Shown: piece by piece, positions 39,028 through 51,720 of the stretch
Position numbering within the stretch: the first letter of the stretch is position 1
Layout of the letters: every line of letters begins with the position of its first letter
Source: Lasioglossum baleicum
Taxonomy: Eukaryota > Arthropoda > Insecta > Hymenoptera > Halictidae
Direction: 5' to 3'
DNA: 64,000 nt
Assembly (NCBI RefSeq): GCF_051020765.1
Contig: NW_027469187.1
Coordinates: forward strand, 310,001 to 374,000
Made by a program: the position numbers and the translations under genes
The notes under the pieces: generated by a model
Told to the model about the DNA's origin: nothing
What the model saw: only the letters and a program-made list of their open reading frames with translations
Database searches by the model: none

Positions 39028-42000
39028 GTTGGCAGCTCGAGAAATGGTCTGCAATTTTGGGTGTTTCTGTGCTACCGACGTGTTGACCTCTAGCTGTTTG
39101 TTCACGCTGCTACCACAATCGTCCACTTTTCTACCTAAAATATATATTCCTTCCTTCCGCAAGATTGTCAGCTCGAGATAAAATTGCCGATTCTGCCTGT
39201 TTCGGAGTAACCCTTGTGTTTATCTCTCTGTAATTGTTCACGCAGATACAGCTAGAGTCCATTTTTCCAAAAAATTATTTTCTTGCTCTTTGTGAAGTTG
39301 GCAGTGCGTGAAGAATCCACCACTCTGGATGTCTCGGCGTTTGCTTCGTGTTAATTGCGACCTAATTGTTCATGCTGACGCATCAAGATTCTGTTTCTTA
39401 AACGAAAAATTTTTTTCCGACAGGTTGGCAGCTCCAGAAAAAATTACCGGTTTGGTGACTTTCAGAGCTACTGTCGTGATTATTTCGATCTGGGTGTTCA
39501 CGCTGATATCAGAAAAGTACATTCTTCAAACAAAAATGTTTTCCTGTTTGTTGCGAAGTAGGCAGTTCGAGAAAAAGCCACAGGTCAGACTGTTTCCACG
39601 TTACCGGCGTGTTTGTTCCTACGTAATTGTTAACCCTGGTAACGCAGTAATCCGTTTTCTTCAACGAAATCTTTTTTTATAAAGTTCGCCCCTCGAGAAG
39701 AAATCACCAATTTTGGCTCTATCCGCCCTACCGGTGTGTATATCTCGTCCTAGTTGTTTAGGCAGATACCGCAAAAGGCCGTTATTTGAACAGAAAATGT
39801 TTTTCTTTCTATAGTTGGCAGCTGGAGAAAACTTCACCGATTCTGGTGTTTCAGCGCTGCCGTCGTGTTTAGATCAAATCTGTTTGATCACGCTGCCACA
39901 CAATAAGTCCATTTTTCAACCAAAAATATTTATTTGTACTGTTGGCATCTCCCGACGGAATGACGGATTCTCGGTGTTTCGGCGTTACTGTCGTGTTTAT
40001 CTCGACCTAATTGCTCAAGTTGATACCGCACAATTTCTTTTTCCAAACGAACATTTTTTTTCATTATGTAAACATGGCAGCGTGAAAAAGAATCACCGGT
40101 TCTGGATGATTCGGCGATACCGTTGCGTGCATCTCTATCTAATTGTTCATGCGGATACAGCAAAAGATCATTTTCCGAGCAAGAACATTTTATTTTACAG
40201 ATGGTGGCTCGTGAGAAAATCACCGATTATAGGTGTTTCGCCGCAACCGAAACTAACTGGACAAGCTGCTACGGCAAGAATCCAATTTTTGAGCAAAAAT
40301 GCTTTGCTCTTTAAGCTTCGCACCTCGAGGAAAAATCACCGACTCTATGGGTTTCGGCGGTGCCGTCGTCTTTATTTCGATGTAGTTGTTCGAGCTGATA
40401 CCGCGATACATCATGGTTCTATAAAAAAAATTTTCATTTCAACTTGGCGCCTCGAGAAAGTATCACTGATTCCGGGTGTTTCGGCGTCGCCGTCGTCTTT
40501 ATATAGATCTAATTGCTCACGCTGATACTGAAAAAGTCTATTTTTCAATCAACCTTTTTTTTCCTTTGTCAAGTTAGCTGCACCAGAAAAAAATCATCAA
40601 CTGTGAGCGTTCCGGCGTTACCGTCGTGTTTATATCGACATAGTTGCTCTGGCAGATATCACAAGAGTCCATCTTTCAAGCTTAAATTTTAATTTTATTT
40701 TTCTTTTTTATCTTTGTTGTAATGTTGGCAGCTCTAGAAAAATCACCTGCACTGTGTGTTTTGACGTTACTGTTGTGTGTGTCTCTATCTAATTGTTCAC
40801 GTAGACACCGCAAAAGACCATTTATCACAAAGTAATTTTTACCTTCTAAGTGTGTACAGTTGGCAGCTATAGAAAAAGTCACTGATTCTGCATGTTTCGC
40901 CGTTACCGTGGAGATTTCTTGATCCGTTTGTTCACGATGTTACCCCAGAAGTCCATTTTTCAAGCAAAGATATATATCCTTTTCTTGGGAAATCAGCAGC
41001 TCGAGAAAAAGTTAACGTTTCTGCTTGATTCGGAGAAACTGTTTTGTTTATCTCGATGTAATTGATCACGCTGATACTGCAAAAGTCCATTCTTCAAACA
41101 AGATTTCTTACTATTTATAGTTGGCACCTCCAGAAAAATCACCGTTTCTGGGGGTTTCGGCCCTACCGTTGTGCTTCTCTCCATCTATTTTATCCCGCTG
41201 ATTCCTCAAAAGAACATTCATGAATCAAAACTTTTTGTTTATTCTTCCTTTTGTCTAAAGTTACAGCTAGAGAAGAAATTACCGGTTCTGCATGTTTCGG
41301 TGTTACCCACGTTTTTACCTCAATCTGTTTGTTCGCGCTGCTACCGCAAATGTACGTTTTTCAACCAAAACAATTCTTCTTTTTCTTTGTAATGCTAGCA
41401 GGTCGAGAAAAATCACCGGTTCTGGGTGCTTCGGAGCTACAGTCGTGTTTACCTCGCTCTGTTTGATTGCGCAGATTCCTCAAGGGACCCTTTTTCAAAC
41501 AAAATTTTTGTTCATTTTGAAGAAGGCACATCGAGAGAAAATCCCCGATTTTGGTTGTTTTGGTGTTAACTCCGTATTTATTTCAATCTAGTTGCTCACG
41601 CTGGTACCATAAAGCCCATTTTTAGATCAAATATGTTGTTTTCTAAATTTGGCACATCGAGGACAAATCACCACATGCTTCTTTTGGAAAGTTGACAGCT
41701 CTAGAAGGAATCACCGATTCCGGGTCTTTCGGCGTTACCATCGAGTTTATATCGGACTAATTGCTCACGCTGATGCCGCAAAAGTCCAATTTTCGAACAA
41801 TAATTTTTTTCATTTCTTTGTGAACATAGCAGCTTGAAAGAATCATCAATTGAGGGTGTTTCGGCGTTATAGTCATGTTCATCTCGATCTAAGTAATCTT
41901 GGTCATACTGAAAACGACCATTTTCCAAGCAGAATCTTATTCTCTTTTTTTGGAAAGATGGCACCTCGAGAAAGAGTCACTGATTCTGGGAATTTCGGCG

Positions 42001-43332
42001 CTACTGTTGTTCTTACTTCGAAACAGTTATTGCACTTTGATGTCGCAGAAGCCCATTATTAAACGAAGCTTTTTATTTCCCATTTTGTGTTAAGTTGGCA
42101 CCATGTAGAAACATGTACAAACTCACCGATTCTGAGTCCTTTGGAGCTTCCGTCGTGTTTATATGGATCTAATTGCTTTCGATCTTACCGCAAAATTCCA
42201 TTTACAAACAAACTTTTTATCTGTAAAATTGGCAGCTGCAGGAAAATTAACTAATTCTGGGTGTTTCGGTATTACTCTCGCTTTTTTCTCGATCCAATTG
42301 CTCACGGTGATATCACAAAAGACTGTTATTCAAAGAAACATAATTTGGCCTTTTTTTTGGAAATATGGCAGCCCGAGAAGAAATGAACGATTCTGGATGT
42401 TTCGACGTAACCGTCCCGCTTATCTAGATTTAATTCTTCACCGTGATGCCACCACTGGAAAGTTGGCAGCTGTGGAAGAATTACATATTCTGGAGGTTTC
42501 GGCGTTACCTTCGAGTTCCAGTTGATTTGATTGTTCACGCTGATACCGCAAAAGACTATTTATCGACCAAAAATTTTTAGATTTTTGTATGTAAATTGGG
42601 CAGCTCGTAGAAATTACCGATTCTGGGTATTTCAGCGATGCCCTCATGGTTTTCGCGATGTATTTGATCACGTTGCTACCGCAAAAGACCATTTTTCAAA
42701 CAAAAATTCTTACTTTTTTTTTAGCAAAGTAGGCAGCTCGATAAAAGATATCCTGTTCTGTGTGTTTTGGGTCCACCGTCGAAATCATTTCGATCTAATT
42801 GCTGACGCTGAGATCGCAAAAGGCCATTTTTCGAAGAAAAATATTCTTCTCCTTGTTGGAATTTGGCTGCTCGAGTAAAAATATCCAATTGTGTGTGTTT
42901 CGGCGAATACCGTCGTGCTCTTCTCGATCAACTTGTTCGCGATGATACCGCAAATGTCCATTTTCCGGGCAAACATTTTTTTTCTGTGAAGTTGGCTGCT
43001 GTAGACTGAGTCCCCAATTCTTGTGATTCGGCGTTACCTTCTTGTTTACATCAATCTAACTGTTCACGTTGCTACCGCAAAAGTCGACTTGTCAACCAAA
43101 AATATGATTTTTATGTAAATTTGGAAGCTTAGGAAGATATCACCGTTTCTGGGTGTTCCGGTGCTACCGTTTGTGCCTATGTCGACTTGTTCTTTCACCC
43201 AGATACCGCAAAAGGCCACTTTTCGAACAAAAACCTTTCTCTCCTTTCTGTGTAAAGCAGGCAGCACCTGAAAAGATTACCGATTCTGCGTGTTTCTCTG
43301 TCGTGTTTAGCTGCATTTGGTTGTCCACGCTG
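37441..43332 (-). repeat. SatC satellite array, inverted
   Basis: About 45 monomers of about 131 bp, the reverse complement of 19238-22165: TTGTTCACGCTGATACCGC, AAAAGTCCATTTTTCAAAC, GTTGGCAGCTCGAG and TCACCGATTCTGGGTG recur throughout. Copies are well diverged. The junction with satA at the right is GCTGCTACACTCAACTAATTC. Open frames of up to 236 codons arise because the consensus has few stops on this strand. Confidence 0.93.
38942..39024. repeat. (TG)n microsatellite
   Basis: Uninterrupted TG dinucleotides over 83 bp (41 and a half units), preceded by three GTTT units. It replaces the poly-T tract of one satC monomer, and satC resumes immediately after with AAAGTTGGCAGCTCGAG. Confidence 0.98.
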
Positions 43333-46018
43333 CTACACTCAACTAATTCAGAAGACAATGTTGCAAAAGAATTTAATTTTTTAACGTAAAAATTGAAAGT
43401 CTTGAAGAAATCGGAAAACCATTGTCGTAAATTAGAGCGTGTATTAATAAGCAGAAAACGCGGGAAAAATGCTCACAGCATAAAATCACGGTTAATGAAA
43501 TTAACGATGACTATCCTGTAGTGCCTATCCACCCCGCGGTACGCCAATGCAGGGCCTCGCAAGTCGTGTCCTTCAGGCAGCGTGGGTATGTGTACAGACA
43601 ATCATATAAAATAACAATAAATTTGTCGTAATATTGTCATAAACGTACACTAGACTAATTAAGAAGACACTTTTAATAAGAAATACAATTTTTTAAAACT
43701 AAAAATTCATAATTATGAACAATATGGAAAAACCTTAACAGTAAATTACAGTATGTATAAATGAATGGCCAACTTGGAAAAAATGCATACGGTAGAATAT
43801 TATGATAATAGAAATAGACCACGGCCATACAGTATGCGGCTTCTTGAAGGGAAGCACACTCTTCTAATTCCAAAGGCACGTATCCTAAAAGATACATTTT
43901 TAAAAAATTAGAAACTTGATATTATTCAGAAAATCGAAAATATCATATACACTAAATTACAGTACGTAGAACTTAATAGAAAGCTGCGAAATAATGCTTA
44001 CTGTACAATATAATGGTTAAAGAATTTAATCAAGAACCATACAGTATGCGACTCCGATCTGCCGTACGCAACTACAAGACCTCTCCAGTCGTGTCGCTCC
44101 GGACGCTTAGGTACGTGTTCAGACAATCGTGTAATACAACAACAAAGTCAACAAAATATTGCCATCACAGTACAAGCATGTAATTCCAAAGACACCTTTC
44201 CTAATTAATTGAATTATTGAAATTAAAAGTTGGATATTATGAAGAAAATCGGAAGTATCAAAATAGTAAACTACGGTATGTATAAGTAAAGGGAACACTG
44301 GGGAAAAATGCATTCGGTACAAAATCAGGGTTATAGAAATAAACGACGACAATCCAGTAGCATCGGTTCCATCTGCAGTACGCAGCTACAAGTTCACTTC
44401 AGCCCTGTCGCTATGGAAGCGTAAGTATGTATTCAGACGATCATATAAAATAAAAATATCATTATCAGAATATCGTCATATGCGTACACTCAACAAATTT
44501 CAAAGACTCTTTTACAGAAAAATTGAAAATTTCGAAGAACAAAAGTAAAACAACAGTAAATTACAGTATTTATAAATAAATATAAAACTGCGACTGAATG
44601 CATACGATTCAAAATCATGGTTATGGAATTAACTGGAACCACACACAATGCCGCTCCGATCTGCCGATCGCAACTACAAGACGACTCGAGCAGTGTCGCT
44701 CCGGCGGCGTAGGTACGTATAGAGGCAATGATATAAAATAACAAATAATTTATCAAAATATTGTCACAGGCGTACACACAACTAATTCCAGAGACACTTT
44801 ATGGAAGCAATACAATTTCTTAAATTGAGAATTGAAAATTGTGTAAGAGATGCGAAATATCGTAACAGGAAATAACAGTGTGTATAAATAAATGGAAAAC
44901 TGGGAAAAAATGCATTCGGAACATAATTAAGGAAGCAAAAATTAAAGAAGACCATCCAGTAGTGCCGCTCCGTTCTGCCGAACGCTACTGCATGATCTCT
45001 TCAGTCGTTTCACACCGACAGCGTACATATGTATACAGACAATCATATAAGATAGGAATAAGTGTAACAAAATATTGTCATAAACGTACACTCAACTAAT
45101 TCCAAAGACACATTTACTAGGAAATACAATTTCTTTAAATAGTACTTAAAAATTATGAAAAAAAATCGAAAATGTCATAACAATAAATTTCAGTATGTAT
45201 AAAAAAAATGGAATAATTGAAGTAAATTGCATACGCTATAAAATTATGGTTAAAGAAGTTAACGATGACCAGCCAGTAGTGCCGCTCCGTTCTGCCGAAC
45301 GCTACTACATGACCTCTGCAGTCGTGTCACACCGACCGCGTAGAAACGTATACAGACATCCGCATGAAATAACAATACGTTTAACAAAATATTGTCATAA
45401 ACGTACTCTGAACTATTTCCAGATACACTTTTACTAAGAAATACAATTTTTGAAACTATCAATTGGAGTTTTGGAAGAAATAGAAACATATCAAAACAGT
45501 AAATAAAGGCATGTTAAAATAAATAGAAAACTGCGAAGAAATTCGAACGGTACAATATCACGGTTAAAGGAATAAACTAAGATGATACTGTAGTGTGGCT
45601 CAGATCTATCGAACGCAACACAAGACCTGCCAAGACGTGTTGCTCCGTCAGTGTAGGTACGCATACTGACGATCGGACAAAATAACCAAGAATTTATCAT
45701 AATATTGTCATAATCATACACCCTTCTAAGTCAAAGGCAACATTCCAAAGGAGTACAGTTTTTGAACAGAAAAATTGGAAATTTTGAAAAAAAATCCAAA
45801 ATATCATGACCGTAAATTACAGTATGTATTAGTGAATGGAAAACTAGGAAAAACTGACTACGGTACAGAGTCAAGTTTAAAGAAATTAACGAAGACCATC
45901 CACAAGTAAGGCTTCGATCTACGGTACGCAACTACAAGATCACTCCGGCTGTGTCGATCCGGATGCGAAGGTGCGCGCACAGACAATCATGTGAAATAAC
46001 AATAAGCTTAAGAAGATG
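43333..46018 (+). repeat. SatA, + orientation
   Basis: About 8.5 monomers. One near 43845 has lost about 150 bp (GCGGCTTCTTGAAGGGAAGC joins two distant parts). Two neighbouring monomers (about 44950-45110 and 45265-45425) are unusually alike, sharing CCGAACGCTACT and CACACCGAC. The array ends within AAGCTTAAGAAGATGATG at the GYP-2 border. Confidence 0.92.
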
Positions 46019-46562
46019 ATGTTGTGACGCCAGCCAAAATCCAGCCAACGCATCACCAGACGCATCGCCCAGAGAGCAACCGCAGCAAAATCAGCCAAAA
46101 CCAGACAACACATGACTAGAAACCGCCTACACAACCAGAAAATTGTAATACATAATCCGAGCACAAACGAATAAAGCAGATCCACATTATACCTCAATCA
46201 GAACGTTTCTGCATTCGTATACCTATCCTGAAAACTTACGATTAATATTTGAAACTATTCAATATCCGTATTACACTAATTTTTCGGAATAAGTGTTAAT
46301 ATAAGATCTAGTTTCTTCTTGAAATGGGTCTCGTCCACACAGGTTTAAGACCCGCCAATTTATATTTTATTTTAATAGTTGCCACTTATTTCCCCGTGAC
46401 AAAATTGGTATATATTTTATCCTGCGAGGATAGGATATATCACACCAGCAAATCCACCTGAGGTGCAACGAAAAAACTTTTTCCACGGAGCAAGAAGAAA
46501 ACCGAACCAAGGTCGCACCTTCAGGGAACATGCAGATAACCGAAGTAAAAAAACTATCAACC

Positions 46563-47535
46563 ATGTCCAAAGATGATATAACCGAAAGATCATTTGATAA
46601 TATACACGCGACCAAAGAGACCATGCTTAAACAACCGGGAAGAATGCAAGAATCAATATGAGGTTTAGTGGCACGACCAGAGGCTAACGCTAAGCGAACT
46701 ATATCTCTCAACTCCGCGATATCAAACCTGAGAGAAGCAATAAAGAAGTTAGATGTAAAGTTCCAAGCCCAACAGCAGGAAATACTGGGAATCGCAAGCA
46801 CTATGAGGATCTTCGCGCGGGACAGCATACTCCGGACTGGACCAAGTATCACTGACGACGAAACAACATCGACCGCCATAACTGGGTATGAAACAAGCGA
46901 ACCATTCCCATCCGCCATACCTACAGAACACCAACCAACGAGAAACAGAGCGCACGAACCAGTACTGATGCACAAGAGCAAAGCTTTACGAAGCGTGAAA
47001 AACCATAACGATGAGAACGATAAGGGGACAGATGAGTTCATCAGAACAGTAAGCTTCGCGAGAAACAGAACATTCGAACAACCAATGCTTCTACGGATGA
47101 TAATAGCAGAAAGAAATGGTCGGTCAGGCAAAGAAGGCCATCAGTTTCTGTCAGATAAATACCTACGAAGATTTATACGAAGCATTACGATCACAACTTT
47201 CGACACCATCTACCATAAGCGGAAGCCGGAGTAGAATGCAACAGACGAAGCAAGGACAGATCGAAAGCGTGCTGTCTTATGCAAATCGCTTTCGTCAGAG
47301 TCTAAGAGAACTGGAGTACGCCATTCAAGATACGCATTATAACCCGACTGCTATGAACATAGCATTGGAGGTGGAGACACATGAGGCTATGAGACACTTC
47401 ATTTGCAACCTGCGTGTGGAAATAGCCCAGATAGTACTTCCTTTCAATCCCGGATCAATCAGTGAAGCCGAACCAGAAGGACGAAACACAGAAACATTGC
47501 TTAAAGGATCAAAACGAAACCAGAATGTACCTTGA
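46563..47535 (+). pseudogene. gag of GYP-2
   Basis: ATG at 46563 opens a frame with a stop at 46659, then continues in phase to about 47234, including a coiled-coil-like helix (NSAISNLREAIKKLDVKFQ, about 46710-46770). A change of frame between about 47115 and 47234 leads to a capsid-like segment (AKKAISFCQINTYEDLYEAL; LSYANRFRQSLREL) ending at 47535. The product would be the structural protein. No zinc knuckle was found after it. Confidence 0.75.
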
Positions 47536-47799
47536 CTTCCATCATCATCAAGACCCATGATAAGACCAAACCTAGCATACAGGAGAAATCCGCGACCCAA
47601 AGCATATAGCGTGAATAATAAGCTAATAACTAACCCGATACATCGTGAACATTGCAAAAAATAGGATATCAGACGTCACAGTGTTACCAATTAAAGAACA
47701 CAAATTTTCATGGAGACCGGACAGGAAAGATTCCGCCAAGAATAAATAACCTGGGATTAGAAAATTACACCACAATCCAAGCGAGCTACGATGCATTGA

Positions 47800-48067
47800 A
47801 ACACGATTCCCGGGAACCCACCGACGAGGAAGATTTCTCATTGACACCGAAGCAGGAGCCAATCTCATCAAAAGAGGATTGGTCACAAACCCGATAAAGT
47901 TGAAACACGATAAAATAATGCAATTAGGTTCCACGAAATACAAAATCTCTAGCAACACATCGGCAAAGGATAGACAGTTGACACACGAATTACGAATAGC
48001 AATGGGCAACTTCCCATTGACAAATGACGGAATAATAGGATTACCCTTTCTAGAAAAATATGAATAA
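47800..48067 (+). pseudogene. Retropepsin-type protease of GYP-2
   Basis: FLIDTEAGANLIKRG (about 47830-47880) is a damaged form of the D-T/S-G-A active site, with an extra residue inside the motif. GIIGLPFLEKYE (about 48030-48064) is the C-terminal signature of retroviral aspartic proteases. The two lie at the expected distance. The altered active site suggests loss of function. Confidence 0.7.
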
Positions 48068-48197
48068 ACAATCAGTAACAAGCAACTCCATGTCAATAAC
48101 GATGTCCTTGAATTACAGACGACTCCGACCCCAGCAGACGATCAGTTACCCACGTAGTTATGCTAGACGATGAACCTGTTCGTGTTTGTTTCCTTAA

Positions 48198-48755
48198 CAC
48201 CTTATTAATCGGCTTTTCGTTTGCCAGCGCATATCGACCGCAAGCTTATTAATCGGCTTCTCGATTGTCACCGATTATCGACCGGTAGCCTATTAATCGG
48301 CTTTTAGCTATCGACGGTTTTCGTACAGTGGACTGTTGTTGGTCTTGACAAAAGGAAGAGTGACTAGTTGCAAAAGCAGTATACCCTAAAAACAATGAAC
48401 AGTATGTGCTTCGAAAGTGATATGAAGTCGAACTATTTCGCATGTAAATTTTGTAATATTCCTATACACAAGAGTGACTGTTATGAGAGATAACACACTC
48501 TACAGAATTATTAAAGAATTGAATTACTATTAACTTGAATTTATTTTATGAATGTTAGTTTACAAGCCCATTTATTATATACGATAAAAGCAAATTAAAG
48601 TATAAACATTAATATAATTACATTCCGTTGAAACAGAAGGTAAAAGCACAGCACAACAAGTAGCGAAAAATTAGCCGGAACTGGGAGTAAATGTGCGCGC
48701 CACTAAGCCGGTACTTAGTGAGTTGCATCCTCAACCACGGGCGGCCGATAAAGTG
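48198..48755 (+). mobile_element. Nonautonomous piggyBac-type MITE in GYP-2 pol
   Basis: A 558-bp noncoding insertion between TTAA copies at 48194-48197 and 48756-48759. The left end CACCTTATTAATCGGC and the right end read inward, CACTTTATCGGC, pair if a four-base TAAT insertion is allowed. A tandem of three 45-bp units (48201-48335, each starting YTATTAATCGGCTT) lies just inside the left end. No open frame is supported. The coding frames on either side are in the same phase once the insertion and one TTAA are set aside, as expected for a clean piggyBac-type insertion. It must have been mobilised by an unlinked transposase; its ends do not match PB-1, PB-2 or PB-3 beyond the first three or so bases. 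Confidence 0.8.
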
Positions 48756-48759
48756 TTAA

Positions 48760-50629
48760 TAATGGTGAACATGATATTCAAATTGAGAATCACAGCTAGA
48801 TAGAATCAGATAATCTCAAAATCACAGAAATATTGAGCAAGGTTATACTCGATCACATAGAAGAAGCTTTAAGAGAACCGAATAAGAAAATTATATTCTT
48901 CTGTTATATCATCTTTTCAACTGACAATGAACCTTTACCCTGTACGACAGTAACCGAACACAACATATTCGCAAAAGCAGACAGACCCGTCAATATTAAA
49001 ACATACAAAACTCCGAAATGCCACAAAAAAGAGATCCAAAGCCAAATTAGAGAAATGATGGACAAAGGTATAATAGAAGATACAGATTCACCTCATAATG
49101 CACCAGTCTAGGTAGTGCCCAGAAAACTGGATGCGTCTGGCAAACAAAAATGGAGAATTGTGATTGATTATCGGAAGTTAAATGAAATCACCGATCAGGA
49201 TGCATATCCACTTCCGCAAGCCGGTGACATATTTGCCCACCTAGGAAATGACATATTCTCCAGTGCGCTGGGCATCTCTTCAGGCTTCCATCAAACACCT
49301 ATGAACACTAACCACGAAAAGTACACTGCCTTCAGCACGACGGACGGACATTTTCATTACAAAAGAATGCCTTTCTGTCTAAAGAATTTGCCAGACACAT
49401 TCCAAAGAATGATGGACAACGCATTACGAGGACTGATTTACAAGTACTGTTTTGTATATTCAGACGATATAGTAATATATGGAAACACTATAGAGGAACA
49501 CAATCGCAACCTAGCAATAGTTTGTAACAGAATGGCGTAAGTTGAACTGAAGATACAGCCTGACAAGTGTGAATTCCTGAAACCCGAACTCGAATACCTA
49601 GGACATACCATCAATAAAGACTGAATTGAACCATATCCCAAATAAAGAGAATCAGTGAAAAACTTCAGAAATCCTACAAACATAACAAAAGTAAAATAAT
49701 TTCTTGGATTAGTTAGATACTATCGTAAATTCACTAAAAGCATCGACAATATCGCGAAACCCCTAACAATTTTAACTCAAAAGGAAACTCCCATTCATTG
49801 GAAAGAAGAACAATACTCAAAATTTAACACTTTGGAAAATAAACTATGCGAGAAACCTATGCTGCAATACCCGGGTTTTACCAAGACATTTGTACTGACT
49901 ACGGATGCCACCAACGAAGGGTTAGGAACTGTGCTCTCACAGGACTGACCTCCATGCAGTTTCATCACAAGTACCCTGAATTCCGCAGATAGAAATTATA
50001 CTACCACGGAAAAAGAGCTATAGGATACAGTTTGGGCGATCAGAAGGTTACTTCAATACTTACTCGGAAGGCACTTCATAATAAAAACGGATCATCCGGC
50101 ATTGAAGTGGTTACATAGTATCAAGGATCCTTAATCGAGACTAATGGCATGGAGATTGAGGCTAGAAGAATATGACTATGAGATCGAATATAAGATAGGA
50201 GACGATAACGTAGCAGTAGACGGATTATCACGCTTATTCCCTGCGCGGGTAGAGAAAGACGAAAAAGTAAACATCAAAATGCCAATAATAAACACATATG
50301 AAATAGAGGATTCCCTACCAGACGAACTAGGATGTCCATCAACCATAACGAACATAGATGAAGAAGATGAACTGCTCGTAGCGTATGAAGATTGGATGAT
50401 ATCACCAAGCAAGAATACCCCAATCAAACTGGAAGCTAACAAACCACATTGGACCCAAGTATGTTACGACCTCCTAGGACCATCTAACGAAAAACATAGG
50501 TTACTCAAATTACATGCACTCGTAGGTGTGCATCAATGCCAGTGGAACACAAAATTCGGCAGTCGAGACATAAAGGGACTGAAGTTGATCAGTATGCAAC
50601 TAATATTTAGATACTTAATGAACGATTAA
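48760..50629 (+). pseudogene. Reverse transcriptase and RNase H of GYP-2
   Basis: From 48833 to 50629 one reading frame is kept without any indel, yet it carries stops at 49109, 49538, 49622, 49643, 49697, 49946, 50021 and 50132. Motifs in order: KQKWRIVIDYRKLNEITDQD (about 49139-49200), palm motif A as SALGISSGFHQ, in which the catalytic Asp is Gly (about 49260-49295), FVYSDDIVIYG (about 49450-49485, with the catalytic DD kept), the connection FLGLVRYYRKFTKSI (about 49700-49745), then RNase H with TTDATNEGLG and TDHPALKWL (about 49890-50115), ending VDGLSRLFP (50217-50243). A C-terminal acidic linker follows. Loss of the motif A aspartate alone would abolish polymerisation. Confidence 0.88.
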
Positions 50630-50659
50630 GAAGGTAAGAATCTATAATTTGCAACAGAA

Positions 50660-51714
50660 CGTATAAAGGAACTTAATCAAGAAGAAATCATGCAAATCCT
50701 AAAGGAACCCGTCGACATATAAGAACATGCAGGAGAAAACCGCACGATTGAATTAATCAAAAGCAAATATTATTGGAAAGCTTAGAAAAAGATGTAACGG
50801 AATACATAAGAAGCTGCAAAACCTGTCAGCCCAACAGACTAACAAGGATAAGACCAAGAGATGAGGAAATTAATACGAATACACCAGAAAAACCAAACGA
50901 CAAAGTGGGACTCGTCATAATTGGACCATTACCAAAAAACAAATCAAGAAACCAGTTTATACTCTCAATACAAGATTGTTTAACAGAATGCCTAATGCTG
51001 ATACCATTAAAGGACTATCAAGCTTCATCAATAATCAACTCCCTCGTAGATCATTGCATATACATATCTTCCTCCCCAAAAAACATACTAACCGACAGTG
51101 GACAGAACTTCATATATAAGTTAATGACAGAGTTTGAAAACTTGTTCAACATAAAGCATATAAAAACCACCAGCTCTCATCCACAGACAAATGGTAGTCT
51201 CGAAAGAGCTCATGCAATGATAATGGACATGCTGAGATCTAATATTGGTCAACAACAAAATGATTGGAATGAAAAACTAGAATACGATAGCCTAGCTTAC
51301 ATCACCACGATTCATGCAGGAACAGTCTACTCACATTTTGAATTAACGTTTGGAAGACGAGCCAATCTGCCTTCCACTATAGCAATTACCCCTAATTTTG
51401 CTAAAGACATTTTGGCAGATCTTTGGACACAAAGACATCTAGAATACATAGAACACGCGAAAAGAATAACTGCAAAAAATGAAAGGGAATACGAAGCTTC
51501 ACAAGATAGTAGTATCAAACTTAAAAGTATATACAAGAAAGGAGACTTAGTTCTTTTGCATATTCAAGGTAAAGCTAATAAACTGGATCAGGAACGGTTA
51601 GGACCGTACGAGATATTTGTAGTCAAAACCCCTAATTATGTTATATTCATATATGATAAACTAGTTACAGTACACGGGTATAGAATCAAACCATGTGACT
51701 CCAGATCCAAATAA
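50660..51714 (+). pseudogene. Integrase of GYP-2, mostly open
   Basis: A 313-codon frame (50773-51714) contains the second half of the zinc-binding domain (SCKTCQPNR), then the catalytic core: Asp in SIQDCLTEC, Asp in ILTDSGQNF and, 35 residues later, Glu in NGSLERAH, the complete D,D-35-E set. GRRANLPST (about 51355) and a C-terminal domain with RLGPYEIFVVKTPNYV follow. The first half of the zinc domain lies upstream (50700-50775) in another frame with stops near 50719 and 50782. It is the best preserved retroelement domain in the window. Confidence 0.85.
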
Positions 51715-51720
51715 TCAAAG

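Noticed and set aside
38806..39181. Cys/Val and Thr/His repeat proteins on the two strands
   Set aside because: Direct translations of the TG microsatellite.
39815..40525. Open frame of 236 codons on the + strand
   Set aside because: It runs through five to six satC monomers and translates the repeat; no domain, no conserved start, and neighbouring monomers shift frame.
46367..47131. Open frame of 254 codons on the - strand
   Set aside because: Lies opposite the gag region of GYP-2, whose + strand shows gag-like content and correct position; the minus frame has no recognisable features.
48201..48335. Three 45-bp repeats as a separate minisatellite
   Set aside because: They lie just inside the left end of a TTAA-flanked MITE, so they are better read as its subterminal repeats.
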